Of a stretch of 64,000 nucleotides of DNA, positions 16,971 through 25,383 are shown piece after piece. Both the position numbers and the translations under genes were made by a program. Numbering within the stretch: position 1 is the first letter of the stretch; each line of letters starts with the position of its first letter. The DNA lies in assembly GCA_050943495.1 (NCBI GenBank), contig JBMNPH010000005.1:1-64000 (forward strand), written 5' to 3'. The notes below the pieces were generated by a model that saw nothing but the letters and a program-made list of their open reading frames with translations, made no database searches and was not told the DNA's origin. Origin of the DNA: Merdivicinus sp050943495. GTDB lineage: Bacteria; Bacillota; Clostridia; Oscillospirales; Ruminococcaceae.

Positions 16971-17047
16971 TGGTCGGGGCGACAGGACTCGAACCTGCGG
17001 CATCTTGGTCCCAAACCAAGCACTCTACCAAACTGAGCTACGCCCCG
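16971..17047 (-). tRNA. tRNA-Pro (TGG)
   Basis: 77 nt, with encoded CCA. Acceptor CGGGGCG/CGCCCCG, D arm AGCTCAGTTTGGTAGAG, anticodon loop TTTGGGA with TGG, T loop GGTTCGAGTCC. First gene of the three-tRNA transcript driven from 17074-17102. Confidence 0.96.
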
Positions 17048-17073
17048 GCGTTGGTCCTTGTGACAGCTTAACT

Positions 17074-17102
17074 ATTTTATCACAAAAACGCGATTTTGTC
17101 AA
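17074..17102 (-). promoter_or_regulatory. Sigma-A promoter for tRNA Pro-Thr-Tyr
   Basis: On the minus strand TTGACA (17102-17097), a 17-nt spacer and TAAAAT (17079-17074). It lies 27 nt before tRNA-Pro. Confidence 0.85.
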
Positions 17103-17120
17103 GCACTTTCTTTCTTAAAA

Positions 17121-17153
17121 TACAAGCCGTAAATACCGTATTTACGGCTTGTA
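17121..17153 (-). terminator. Terminator of tRNA-Arg
   Basis: 15-bp perfect stem TACAAGCCGTAAATA/TATTTACGGCTTGTA with a 3-nt loop, immediately beyond the CCA end of tRNA-Arg and followed on the minus strand by TTTTAAG. Confidence 0.72.
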
Positions 17154-17155
17154 AA

Positions 17156-17232
17156 TGGCGCGCCCGGAGGGATTCGAACCCGCGACCTTTTGATTCGTAG
17201 TCAAACACTCTATCCAACTGAGCTACGAGCGC
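17156..17232 (-). tRNA. tRNA-Arg (ACG)
   Basis: 77 nt, with encoded CCA. Acceptor GCGCTCG/CGGGCGC (one G-U), D arm AGCTCAGTTGGATAGAG, anticodon loop CTACGAA with ACG (A34 expected to be edited to inosine by TadA), T loop GGTTCGAATCC. Own promoter and terminator. Confidence 0.96.
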
Positions 17233-17262
17233 ATATTTTAGTATCTCGTGACAACGTATATG

Positions 17263-17291
17263 ATTATATCACAGGTCGAAAGGTTTGTCAA
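17263..17291 (-). promoter_or_regulatory. Consensus sigma-A promoter for tRNA-Arg
   Basis: Minus strand TTGACA (17291-17286), 17-nt spacer, TATAAT (17268-17263): a full consensus match 31 nt before the tRNA. Confidence 0.92.
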
Positions 17292-17316
17292 CACTTTTTT
17301 GCAAAAAAATAAAAAA

Positions 17317-17344
17317 TTACCAGACAGAGAAAACTGCCTGGTAA
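17317..17344 (-). terminator. Terminator of the beta-galactosidase gene
   Basis: Stem TTACCAGRCAG-type (TTACCAG/CTGGTAA with an inner CAG/CTG) directly after the stop, followed on the minus strand by ATTTTTTATTTTTTT. Confidence 0.78.
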
Positions 17345-17353
17345 GAAACAATT

Positions 17354-20300
17354 TTATAAGAGTGTAATACTAAATGTAAGAGTATAAAAGCCACCCTTTA
17401 AATGATGTGCTTTCGGCATAGCGGTACTCCATGCCATATCCGAGCCAATCGGTCCGTGTGCGGCATCAATATGAAGATAGCTTTCCGTCCGATAGGGGAG
17501 TTCATGTTCGTGCCCCACCTCGTAGTCTGCAATCGTGTGATGATGCACATCAAAATGGAACGGCTGATCTGCTGCAATACGCAGACAGTTTCCTTCGGCG
17601 TTCCGAAGTTCCAGCCAGCGGGCATCCTCATGGCCGCCTGTTTCAGATGGCGGACTAAAGGGGAAGTGCTGTTCCGTTACGGTTGACTCCCAGACCTTCA
17701 GATTGGCGGCAAGTTTGCGATCAGCGTAATTTTCCAGCGGGCCGCGGCTGTAACTGTACACCTTTTCAAATCCCGGCGCAATGGCGAGTTCCAAACCTGC
17801 CCGTGAAATTGCCGGGAAAGAGGACGGAATCTGAACAGAGAATTCGGTGCGGATTTCTTCGCCGATTACGGTGTAGCAAAGTTTTCCCCGTGTGGGAATA
17901 CCAGCTGTGCTCTCCATTTTCCAGTCAAATTCCAGCCGGATGCGATCTGATCCTTTTAAAATAACCGCAGGTTCTGCTTTGGGTTCCATTCCGTCGAGCT
18001 GTTCCAAAACCTTCCGCCAACCCCATCCCGTCGAGGTATCCATACCGGTGCGGGGACGTGTCAGACAGGGACGCAGGCTGCCCGCTAAATAGGACGCTGT
18101 TCCTTTTTCCAGCCGGGTGAGACCACCGGTTTCTTTTGAAAATACCGCGGTGAATTCATTCGCGCCGGTTACAATCCATTCCGCCTCGGTTTCGGAGAGG
18201 AACAGCGGTTTGCTGTCTACTGCCGATTCCACCGCAGGCAGCATGCCGCCCGGCAGTTCAAACTGATTGCAGCCGATTTGCTCGCCAGCTTTGGCAAACC
18301 AGCAATCCTCTTTTCGGCTGAAGGAAAATTCTAAATGGTATTCGCAGTCCTCTTTTTTACAGTTGGGAATGTCCAGCGTGAGTGCTTGCTCCGACATAGG
18401 CGGCAGATTGGGCAATTCTACCTCCCAGCGTAGGATTTCCAAGCCGTTTTCACGCAGAATGGCTTCGCAGCGAAAATCTTTGCCCCATTCGGTCATAGAA
18501 CGGTTTTTTAGGACAAAATCCTGTTCGGGATTGACGGTCTTCCATGCAGAATCATTCTGCGGCTTTTCCATCCAGATAGGGCAGTAGGCTTCTTTGACCT
18601 CATAAGCCACCGGCTTCCAGCGGAGGTCTGCCTGCACAATGCCGTTATTGGTCATATAGGACGGGTGCTCCCAGTCCACCACGGATTCACCGAAGTCACC
18701 GCCGTATGCGAAATATTCGGCACCTTCTGCCGTTTTGCCCACCAGTGCCTTATCCTGCCAGTCCCAGATATATCCGCCTTGGAAACGGGGATACTGTTCG
18801 GTCAATTCGCGGAAATGTTCCATGCCGCCGCCGCTGTTGGAAATCTGATAGAGATATTCAACGAGAATGATGGGGCGGCTGTCGATTGGATCCGCGATCA
18901 TTTTGAGAATGCGCTCGATGGTTGCGTACATGTATCCCCGCACATCTGAAATATTTTTTTCGGGTTCGCCAGCTTCATACTGGCAAAGCCGGGTTTTGTC
19001 GTATTCTTTAATGAAACCGTACATGGCGGCATGATTGGCACCGGTGCCACTTTCATTTCCGAGCGACCACGAGTAGATGGAAGGATGGTTTTGATAGGTA
19101 ATCACCATCCGCATGGCGCGTTCCAGATATTGCATCGCCCAGGCAGGGTTATGGCTGAGGGCACCCATGACGCCGTGAGTTTCGAGATTGCATTCGCAGA
19201 TGAGGAGGATTCCCAGTTCATCGCAGAGATCGTACCATTCCGGGCAGTCCGGATAATGGCAGGTGCGAACCGAGTTGATATTCATGCGTTTCATCTGGCG
19301 GATTTCTTCGATCATATGCTCACGGGAGACGGTTCGGCCGCCTCTCCAGCAGAAGTCATGCCGGTTGACGCCGCGTGCGATAAACCGCTGTCCATTGAGA
19401 TAGACAATCCCATCCCGGACTTCCACCTTTTTAAAGCCGAAACGACAGCCTTCCCAGTCCAATTCGGTGCCATCGGCATCCAGCAGGGTGATGACCGCGC
19501 GGTACAAGTGCGGTTTTTCCGGAGACCAGAGTTCCGCTTTCGGCAAAGTCAGGCGCACCCGTCCGGTGTTGGCAGTCGGCTGGCGGTCAGAACGGTACTG
19601 CGCCGTTGGCATGACGGGCGCATCCCCTTCAGCGAGCTTTGTGCCGTCCGGCGCATAAATCGCCAGCCGAACTCGGCAGTCTGCAAATCCGTCCCAGCGT
19701 GAAATGGCAATATCAGCGCAGACTTCGCCGCTGCCGCGACAGAGGTCGGGAATAGCCGTCAGCTGATAGCTTTCGATCCGGTGCGCCGGCTTCGCAATCA
19801 GCCAGACATTGCGGTGGATGCCCGACAGATGCCAGTAATCCTGATCTTCCAGATAGATGCTCTTGGAAAAACGCAGGACTTCCAGCGCCACGGTATTTTC
19901 GCCTGGGCGGACAAATTCGGTGACATTGAATTCGGAGGGCAGCTTGCTGTCCTCGGCATAACCGACCGGTTCACCGTTGACCCACAGATAATAGGCGGTT
20001 TCCACTCCGTCAAAGCGCAGAAAGATCTCTTTCCCTACAAAATTTTCCGGCAGTAGGAAGGTCCGGCGATAACATCCGGTCGGATTTTCTTTCGGCAGGT
20101 AAGGCGGATTCGGCACCAATTTTTCCTTTTGCAGGGAAGGCTGAATCCAATGCGCAGCCCCTTTTTGCCGGTTCCACGGGTAGAGGGTATTGGTGTAAAT
20201 TGGTTCGCCGAATCCCTGCACTTCCCAACTTCCGGGCACAGCGATGGGGGAGAAGCCAGTCAAATCAGCGTCTTCCCGGTAGAAATTCCCGACTGCTTCG

Positions 20301-20491
20301 GGAGAATTTTCCAGTTTAAACTGCCATTCCCCGTTGAGGGAGACTTTATTGGCGGAGCAGCCTTGCGGACAGGCCGCTTCCGCAGCGGAAGAATAGGCTT
20401 CCCAAGGCGTGTGCGCGGGCACACGATTGACAGACGAAACCTCAATGGTTTGCCAGTCGGGAATTCGGTGAAAATCTATTCGTGGATTCAT
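17354..20491 (-). CDS. lacZ: Large GH2 beta-galactosidase (LacZ type)
   Basis: 1045 residues, the full LacZ length, with the GH2 sugar-binding, immunoglobulin-like and TIM-barrel domains and a C-terminal Bgal small chain. The acid/base Glu480 is in WSLGNESGTG, the metal-binding NLETHG and TCHYPDCPEW segments are intact and QGGYIWDWQDKAL follows. The nucleophile Glu545 is in LVEYLYQISNSGG, where LacZ normally has CEYAHAMGNS: the His that contacts galactose (His540 in E. coli) is Tyr here. No signal peptide, so cytoplasmic. AAGGAG lies before the ATG, and there is a terminator after the stop; it appears monocistronic with no sugar transporter beside it. GH2 assignment is firm, while lactose as substrate is not certain given the altered segment. 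Confidence 0.88.
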   Translation of the reverse strand: MNPRIDFHRIPDWQTIEVSSVNRVPAHTPWEAYSSAAEAACPQGCSANKVSLNGEWQFKLENSPEAVGNFYREDADLTGFSPIAVPGSWEVQGFGEPIYTNTLYPWNRQKGAAHWIQPSLQKEKLVPNPPYLPKENPTGCYRRTFLLPENFVGKEIFLRFDGVETAYYLWVNGEPVGYAEDSKLPSEFNVTEFVRPGENTVALEVLRFSKSIYLEDQDYWHLSGIHRNVWLIAKPAHRIESYQLTAIPDLCRGSGEVCADIAISRWDGFADCRVRLAIYAPDGTKLAEGDAPVMPTAQYRSDRQPTANTGRVRLTLPKAELWSPEKPHLYRAVITLLDADGTELDWEGCRFGFKKVEVRDGIVYLNGQRFIARGVNRHDFCWRGGRTVSREHMIEEIRQMKRMNINSVRTCHYPDCPEWYDLCDELGILLICECNLETHGVMGALSHNPAWAMQYLERAMRMVITYQNHPSIYSWSLGNESGTGANHAAMYGFIKEYDKTRLCQYEAGEPEKNISDVRGYMYATIERILKMIADPIDSRPIILVEYLYQISNSGGGMEHFRELTEQYPRFQGGYIWDWQDKALVGKTAEGAEYFAYGGDFGESVVDWEHPSYMTNNGIVQADLRWKPVAYEVKEAYCPIWMEKPQNDSAWKTVNPEQDFVLKNRSMTEWGKDFRCEAILRENGLEILRWEVELPNLPPMSEQALTLDIPNCKKEDCEYHLEFSFSRKEDCWFAKAGEQIGCNQFELPGGMLPAVESAVDSKPLFLSETEAEWIVTGANEFTAVFSKETGGLTRLEKGTASYLAGSLRPCLTRPRTGMDTSTGWGWRKVLEQLDGMEPKAEPAVILKGSDRIRLEFDWKMESTAGIPTRGKLCYTVIGEEIRTEFSVQIPSSFPAISRAGLELAIAPGFEKVYSYSRGPLENYADRKLAANLKVWESTVTEQHFPFSPPSETGGHEDARWLELRNAEGNCLRIAADQPFHFDVHHHTIADYEVGHEHELPYRTESYLHIDAAHGPIGSDMAWSTAMPKAHHLKGGFYTLTFSITLL

Positions 20492-20615
20492 GGTGCAGCA
20501 CTCCTTTCAAACAGACAGAGATCCTGTCTTGAAAACAAGTTCAGTGTAGCATAACCGGCGGAAATTTGCAAGAGATCCACCGGCCTTTGTTTGCTTTCTA
20601 TGAAAAATAATGTTT

Positions 20616-21437
20616 TTAGCACTCGATATCTTCGTCGAACTTTTTCCAGTCGTAAGGAAGAAGCTCACCGAGCGTGGAGATTTCCCAGCCGGGAAGAAGA
20701 ACCTCCGCGTTCCGGTTGAGCGGATGCAGGCAGGTGAGGAACTCTCGGCACCGTCCGCAGGGCGGCATTATATTGCCGTTCCGCCCTACCGCCACAACAG
20801 CAAGAATACAGGATTCTCCGGCTGTAATCATGGCGGCAGCTGCGGCATGTTCGGCGCAGAACCCCATGGAACACGAAGTATCTATACAGACACCGGTATA
20901 AATGTTTCCATCCGCTGTCAAAATCGCGGCCCCTACACTTCCAGCTTCAGCGTAATCGGTGAGTTTCCGTGGATTGACTACGGATTTTGCTGCTTCATAC
21001 AGATCCATTTTTCTGGGAGAAACCATCCATATTTCCCATGTATTCTTGTCGAAAATCCATTGCCAACCCGCATAAATCGGATCCGGTTCGATCTCAAAGA
21101 ATACCTGCGGCAGTTCCCGTTCCACCCATTCCACCCGTTTGTAAGGAAAAGAAATTCCGTTCAGTTGGGCGGTATTCTCCCCGTTTCCAATATCCAAATA
21201 GGAAAAATCTCGGACTGTCTCATCCTCCTGCCAACAAAGCTGGGAGATCGTTTCTTCCGGTACACCGGTAAACCGTACATCCAGAGATACTACCTCAACC
21301 GGAATAGGATCGCCTTCCCGGACTTTTTCTGAAGAAGCGTCTACCCCGTCCAGCACCAGTTTTACCCGACCGTTTCCTTCATCAAAAACCCGGATGATTC
21401 GGGCATCGCAAAGCTGATAGTCCCAAAATTGCCGCAT
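20616..21437 (-). CDS. Fusion of an unknown N-terminal domain with a cytidine/blasticidin deaminase-like domain
   Basis: 273 residues. The C-terminal 130 or so residues are a zinc-dependent CDA-fold deaminase: AGSVGAAILTADG, the CAEHAAAAAM zinc motif with catalytic Glu, and MPPCGRCREFL with the two zinc cysteines. The spacing and the small size resemble blasticidin-S deaminase and short cytidine deaminases. The first 140 residues (RQFWDYQLCDARIIRVF onward, Trp- and Glu-rich) match no family I know. The start is placed at 21437 because AGGAGG sits 8 nt before that ATG, although the frame is open to 21539. It is the last gene of the minus-strand operon that begins at 26640. Substrate unknown; nucleoside salvage is the default guess. 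Confidence 0.72.
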   Translation of the reverse strand: MRQFWDYQLCDARIIRVFDEGNGRVKLVLDGVDASSEKVREGDPIPVEVVSLDVRFTGVPEETISQLCWQEDETVRDFSYLDIGNGENTAQLNGISFPYKRVEWVERELPQVFFEIEPDPIYAGWQWIFDKNTWEIWMVSPRKMDLYEAAKSVVNPRKLTDYAEAGSVGAAILTADGNIYTGVCIDTSCSMGFCAEHAAAAAMITAGESCILAVVAVGRNGNIMPPCGRCREFLTCLHPLNRNAEVLLPGWEISTLGELLPYDWKKFDEDIEC

Positions 21438-21456
21438 TATAATTCCTCCTGGTAAT

Positions 21457-22035
21457 TCAGCGGACTTCAAAGGGTTTTGGAAGAAATAAATGTTCCTTTT
21501 GTCCCAGATAGGTTTTCCCTTCAAAATCCAATTCCACAATGTAGGGCATCCAGTCCATTAGCCGGAAGAAATCCCCGCAGCCGAAATCCGATTCAAAATA
21601 GTGTAGAACACTGCTTAAAGCAGTGCCATGGGTGCCGATCATCACGGTTTTTCCCGGATTCTGTTCCAAAATTTCCATAATAGCGGTGATATTGCGCTTT
21701 TGCACCATGTGTATGGATTCACCACCGGGTTCATGCCAATCCAAATCCGCCCATCGTTTTGCAATCATATCCCGGCCTGTTCCGCTAACGCCGGATTCGC
21801 GTTCTCGCAGTCTTTCATCAGTGTGAATCTCTTTACACCAGTATTTTGCCACAGACTTTATGGTATCCATACTTCGCCTGTAAGGACTGCTATACACAAT
21901 ATCCGGCGGAACATCCCGAAAAAATTCCAAGACCCGGTTGGTATCTTGCATCCCCTCGTCTGTCAAAGGCCTTGTCCGGTCATCTTTCCAAGAATGTTGC
22001 GGCTGCGCATGGCGCACAAAAAACAATTGTGTCAT
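21457..22035 (-). CDS. Histidine phosphatase (phosphoglycerate mutase-like)
   Basis: 192 residues. LFFVRHAQPQH supplies the RHxx nucleophile motif, the second Arg-Glu elements are in YSSPYRRSMDT and ERESGVSG, and the second catalytic His is in MIGTHGTALSSVLHY. These belong to the branch-1 histidine phosphatases (cobalamin/alpha-ribazole or broad-specificity sugar phosphatases). Its ATG overlaps the stop of the PHP gene (ATGA), so translation is probably coupled. Substrate cannot be read from sequence; position in the hydrogenase-associated operon is noted but not explained. Confidence 0.85.
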   Translation of the reverse strand: MTQLFFVRHAQPQHSWKDDRTRPLTDEGMQDTNRVLEFFRDVPPDIVYSSPYRRSMDTIKSVAKYWCKEIHTDERLRERESGVSGTGRDMIAKRWADLDWHEPGGESIHMVQKRNITAIMEILEQNPGKTVMIGTHGTALSSVLHYFESDFGCGDFFRLMDWMPYIVELDFEGKTYLGQKEHLFLPKPFEVR

Positions 22036-22742
22036 ACAAGACCCTCCCGGAGTTTTTGTAAAATCTCGTTCATAGACAGTTTTTCCAGTTCCAAAGCGCG
22101 CGGATCATGTCCGGACATGGTTTCGAGGTCATGGGCGTCGGAGTCGGTGATGATACAATAAGATTCTCCGTCAGGCGGCACAAATCCCCGATCAATGCCA
22201 CCGGGACTGATTTCCACTGTTTTCGCCTCCAGTTCCGGTGGAATGACACCAAGATTGGAGAGAACAGAGTAAGCAGATTTGTCGATGTGGGCGGGAATGG
22301 GTACTCCGCCGTATCCGCGCACCTTTTCAAAGACCCTGTCAATGGGGAGGACCGTGGCGTTGATGAGGAGTTTTTCCAGTTCGCCCATTGGCTCGTCCTT
22401 TTCGTTAAGGATCCGCTGATACCCGAAAATTTCCGGTTTGTTGCGGACCGGCGGCAGGGCGGCATATAATTCCTCTCCCATCGCGAGGGCAGCCTCGACG
22501 CTTGGGAAAAGCGACAGGACATGCACCTCCTCCGCCGAGGTAATTTCGATAGCCGGAACCAGCAGAATCCCCGCTTCCTCCGCCAGATTTTGGACGGCGG
22601 GCAGCTGCCTTGCCGTATTGTGGTCGGCCACGGCAAAGGCGGCAAGTTCCATGACCTGCGCCATTCCCACCAGATTGTTGGGAGTCATTTCGTCCTCGCC
22701 GCAGGGCGACAGGCAGGAATGAAGGTGCAGGTCATAGGGCAC
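22032..22742 (-). CDS. PHP-domain metal-dependent phosphoesterase
   Basis: 236 residues. Polymerase-and-histidinol-phosphatase fold: YDLHLHSCLSPCGEDEMTP gives motif I with the HxH metal ligands, AVADHNTA motif II, PAIEITSAEEVHVL motif III, GVPIPAHIDKS and ITDSDAHDLETM the later metal-binding segments. The start is ambiguous: GTG at 22742 overlaps the stop of the DRTGG gene (TAGTG) and is preferred, while TTG at 22748 is in frame too; neither has a strong ribosome binding site, which fits translational coupling. PHP proteins of this kind are often found next to [FeFe]-hydrogenase genes of anaerobes (from general knowledge), but their substrate there is not established. Confidence 0.82.
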   Translation of the reverse strand: MPYDLHLHSCLSPCGEDEMTPNNLVGMAQVMELAAFAVADHNTARQLPAVQNLAEEAGILLVPAIEITSAEEVHVLSLFPSVEAALAMGEELYAALPPVRNKPEIFGYQRILNEKDEPMGELEKLLINATVLPIDRVFEKVRGYGGVPIPAHIDKSAYSVLSNLGVIPPELEAKTVEISPGGIDRGFVPPDGESYCIITDSDAHDLETMSGHDPRALELEKLSMNEILQKLREGLV

Positions 22743-23080
22743 TAACAACGTCCCAGCTCTTTACCGAGCTGGAGGGCTAGCGTAAAGGCGGGCTGATCGC
22801 TTTCGAGGACGCATACTTCCTGTTGTTTGGCCCGCGCAATGCATGCTTCATCAAAGTGGATTCCTTCGCAGAGAATAATGCATGCCACATCCGCCAGCAC
22901 CGCCACGGCAATGGTATTGATATTGGCCATTACAGTGACAAAAGCATCATTTTCTCTGGCACGGCCCATTACCATGCTCAGCAAATCGCCGCAGTATGCC
23001 CCTTCAATTTCCCGGCAGCTTCCGCTGCCCTCTGAAACGACCTTTAGGCCGTATTTTTCTGCAAATTCCAGCGGTGTCAT
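22742..23080 (-). CDS. DRTGG-domain protein (second copy)
   Basis: 112 residues. A single small DRTGG-type alpha/beta domain: FAEKYGLKVVSEG, EIEGAYCGDLLSMVMGRA, then AFVTVMANINTIAVAVL and CIILCEGIHFDEACIARAKQQ. DRTGG domains are thought to be ligand- or nucleotide-binding regulatory modules. The start is fixed by GAGGAGGAG before the ATG at 23080, which overlaps the stop of the hydrogenase-like gene by 4 nt. It is distantly similar to the DRTGG protein at 26266-26640 in the same operon. Likely an accessory sensor or switch subunit for the hydrogenase-like protein (inference). Confidence 0.8.
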   Translation of the reverse strand: MTPLEFAEKYGLKVVSEGSGSCREIEGAYCGDLLSMVMGRARENDAFVTVMANINTIAVAVLADVACIILCEGIHFDEACIARAKQQEVCVLESDQPAFTLALQLGKELGRC

Positions 23081-24417
23081 GAGTTCTCCTCCTCTTCTAT
23101 CGTTTGTTCCGACTGTTCGGGGCGGAAAGGCGCCGGAATGTAATTTTCCAGCTTGTGAAGATCCTGCAGCAGACTGGTGATATTGCTCTTGTATCGGAAG
23201 ATGCAGTCCTCTGGCGAGGCCATCCCGCGCACAATATCCTCCGCCAACGCCCGGCAGGAGGGGGCGCCGCAGGATCCGCAGTCCAGCCCTTCCAGTGAAT
23301 CGCAGATTTCCTCCACCTTCGCCATTTTCTCCATGGCAGTCCAAACATCTTCATCCAGCTTGAGGACCGGCACAAATTCCAGCGGAGTATCCCATAATAG
23401 ACTGCTGTCAACATTGTCGAGATGGTTGAGACTAACGGGGAGATGCTTGCGGATGCGGTAGAGCTTGGTTTTGGCAACATAAGGATTTTCGACGTTGAGG
23501 ACGCCGCCGACACAGCCGCCCGCACAGGCGTTCAGCTCGATGAAATCGACGTCGCGGAATTTTTCGTCCTCGAGATCTTCCAATACTCGGATAACATTCT
23601 CAATGCCGTCAGCGGCCAGATAATTGTCGTTAATGAGCCCGGAACATTCGCCGCTGCTGCTGCCCCACGACAGTCCGATTTTTCCCGTCTCGGTGAGCGG
23701 CTGCATGGGTTTGGCGGCTGTCTCCTTCATGACCGACACGAGCTTCGGATAAATTTCGCTGACCGCAATCACTGCGTCTACCGCACTTTTTTCGGTGCCG
23801 AGCGGCATTTTGGTGGCGGTCACCTTGGCTGGGCAGGGTGAAATGAAAATCGCCCCAATTTTTTCCGGCGGCAGGCCGGTCTTTTGCACCGCTTCCTGCT
23901 TGGAAAGGCGTGCGGCTACCTCAATCGGTGCATGCAGTGGGAGAACATGGTCAATCAGACTGGGAAACCGCACTCGAATCAGGCGCGTTACAGCCGGACA
24001 GGCAGAACTGATGATAGGGCGGGGAAGATTTCCTTCCTTCATCAGGATACGGGTTGCAGCCGAGACAATTTCCGCCGCTTTTGCCACCTCATAGACCTCG
24101 TCAAAGCCGAAATCCCGCAAAGCATTCAGTACAATATCGACATCTTCCAGATTGTTGAATTGGGCCATGAAGGACGGCGCCGGAAGGGCAATCGTATAGT
24201 CGTATTGCTGTAAAACATCGAGGTTGTCATAAGTCGCACGTTTGGCATGATGCGGGCAGACTCGGATGCATTCCCCGCAGTCGATGCAGCGTTCGGGAAT
24301 GATGTATGCTTTTTTATTCCGTACTCGGATCGCTTCAGTCGGACAACGTTTGATGCAATTGATACATCCCATACATTTGTCCCGATCGAGCGTCACTGAG
24401 TGAAAAAATTCCTGCAT
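23077..24417 (-). CDS. Sensory-type [FeFe]-hydrogenase-like protein with ferredoxin and C-terminal FeS domains
   Basis: 446 residues. Residues 10-60 hold two [4Fe-4S] motifs (CMGCINCIKRCP, CIDCGECIRVCP). The H-cluster domain follows with L1 SSACPAV (Cys140), L2 ISPCPAK (Cys195) and L3 ELNACAGGCVGG, so the cluster ligands are present, but the Cys that relays protons in catalytic enzymes is Ala139. A C-terminal CDSLEGLDCGSCGAPSC motif adds another [4Fe-4S] site of the PF04060 kind. There is no PAS domain. These traits point to the putatively sensory group C/D hydrogenases rather than a turnover enzyme. GGGAGG precedes the ATG. It is the sixth gene of a minus-strand operon divergent from hydCBA and may sense hydrogen or redox state. 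Family firm, role inferred. Confidence 0.85.
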   Translation of the reverse strand: MQEFFHSVTLDRDKCMGCINCIKRCPTEAIRVRNKKAYIIPERCIDCGECIRVCPHHAKRATYDNLDVLQQYDYTIALPAPSFMAQFNNLEDVDIVLNALRDFGFDEVYEVAKAAEIVSAATRILMKEGNLPRPIISSACPAVTRLIRVRFPSLIDHVLPLHAPIEVAARLSKQEAVQKTGLPPEKIGAIFISPCPAKVTATKMPLGTEKSAVDAVIAVSEIYPKLVSVMKETAAKPMQPLTETGKIGLSWGSSSGECSGLINDNYLAADGIENVIRVLEDLEDEKFRDVDFIELNACAGGCVGGVLNVENPYVAKTKLYRIRKHLPVSLNHLDNVDSSLLWDTPLEFVPVLKLDEDVWTAMEKMAKVEEICDSLEGLDCGSCGAPSCRALAEDIVRGMASPEDCIFRYKSNITSLLQDLHKLENYIPAPFRPEQSEQTIEEEENS

Positions 24418-24458
24418 ACCAAAAACCTCCCAACTGCCGTTTGAATATTAGATTGTTG

Positions 24459-24719
24459 TTATATTTCGTAAAATTCTTTTTGCTTTCGTTCTTTAACCGC
24501 TTTTTCCCGTTTTTTGTCCCGAATGGACGTTTGAATCGAGCGGAATGCAACCGAGTAAAAAATGGCATACACCACTTCGGCAATCCCGTCTGGAAGATAA
24601 AAGACATCTTTCCATAAATTATCAGCCGCAGTCAAAAGGAAAACCGTTGCAATTCCACCGAATATAACGAAAACAAAATGGAGAAAATAGTCCAGTGCTT
24701 TGATTAAAAAATCTGTCAT
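24459..24719 (-). CDS. Small membrane protein of unknown function
   Basis: 86 residues, with one long or two short hydrophobic segments at about 10-32 and 42-58, then a strongly basic/charged tail (RDKKREKAVKERKQKEF) that should be cytoplasmic. GAGGGA precedes the ATG. It lies 21 nt after the preceding membrane-protein gene and 41 nt before the hydrogenase-like gene, so it is cotranscribed with both. I recognise no family. Confidence 0.65.
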   Translation of the reverse strand: MTDFLIKALDYFLHFVFVIFGGIATVFLLTAADNLWKDVFYLPDGIAEVVYAIFYSVAFRSIQTSIRDKKREKAVKERKQKEFYEI

Positions 24720-24740
24720 TGGAATCCCTCACGAAAATTA

Positions 24741-25364
24741 TTAGATAATCAGGATGAAAATTGCTGCACCCAACGCCACTACGCCGCCAACCCTTCCCAT
24801 AATCAGAGCTGCATCGCTGGGTTCCGCATCCTTATACCGCCATCCATAGGACAGATACCACGCTGTTTCGGGTGCCAACAGCTGGAATAGACCCACTCCC
24901 GCTAGCAAAAGAACCGCTAGAATTTTCGTTCCATCAAATGAAACAGGTTTTGCCCGGCTCTCGATAATGATTTCACATAAATCATCCGGGTCGGGGTATG
25001 GAGATTCCAGCATATGGGTGTCGTACCAGCTTCCGCTTCCGGTTCCGCCCCCATTTTGTTGACTCCAAAGCCAGTCGCTTCCGTCCGGAAAGCGGATCTC
25101 ACAACGATAATCTTTTGCATCGCCGGAGAATTCGTAACGGTATTCCTCGGTTTCCCCATCTGTTTCCACCAGCAGCACATCCTCCTCTTCGGATGCCGTA
25201 ACCGTATAAAGCAGTCGGCTTCCCTCTCGGCTGCCCGAGCGGATTTCCCAAACATTTTCTCCGACAGGGGAGACAACTCCGCTCTCTGCCAGTACAACGG
25301 ATCCGGCAAAAAAGAGGGCAAACAGGAAGAACATCAACAGCGCAGACCGGAACTTTGTCATCAT
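24741..25364 (-). CDS. Secreted/membrane protein of unknown function
   Basis: 207 residues from the ATG at 25364. A signal peptide or anchor is clear at the start (ALLMFFLFALFFAGSVVLAES), followed by an exported region of about 120 residues rich in Glu, Gly and Trp (GSDWLWSQQNGGGTGSGSW), then two hydrophobic segments (ILAVLLLAGVGLFQLL and GRVGGVVALGAAIFILII). So it is probably an ectodomain between membrane segments. AGGA is 11 nt upstream; a longer frame to 25445 lacks a better site. Middle of three membrane genes inserted between the RsbW-like ATPase and the hydrogenase-like gene. No family recognised. Confidence 0.62.
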   Translation of the reverse strand: MMTKFRSALLMFFLFALFFAGSVVLAESGVVSPVGENVWEIRSGSREGSRLLYTVTASEEEDVLLVETDGETEEYRYEFSGDAKDYRCEIRFPDGSDWLWSQQNGGGTGSGSWYDTHMLESPYPDPDDLCEIIIESRAKPVSFDGTKILAVLLLAGVGLFQLLAPETAWYLSYGWRYKDAEPSDAALIMGRVGGVVALGAAIFILII

Positions 25365-25383
25365 GACTATCACGTCCTGTTCG

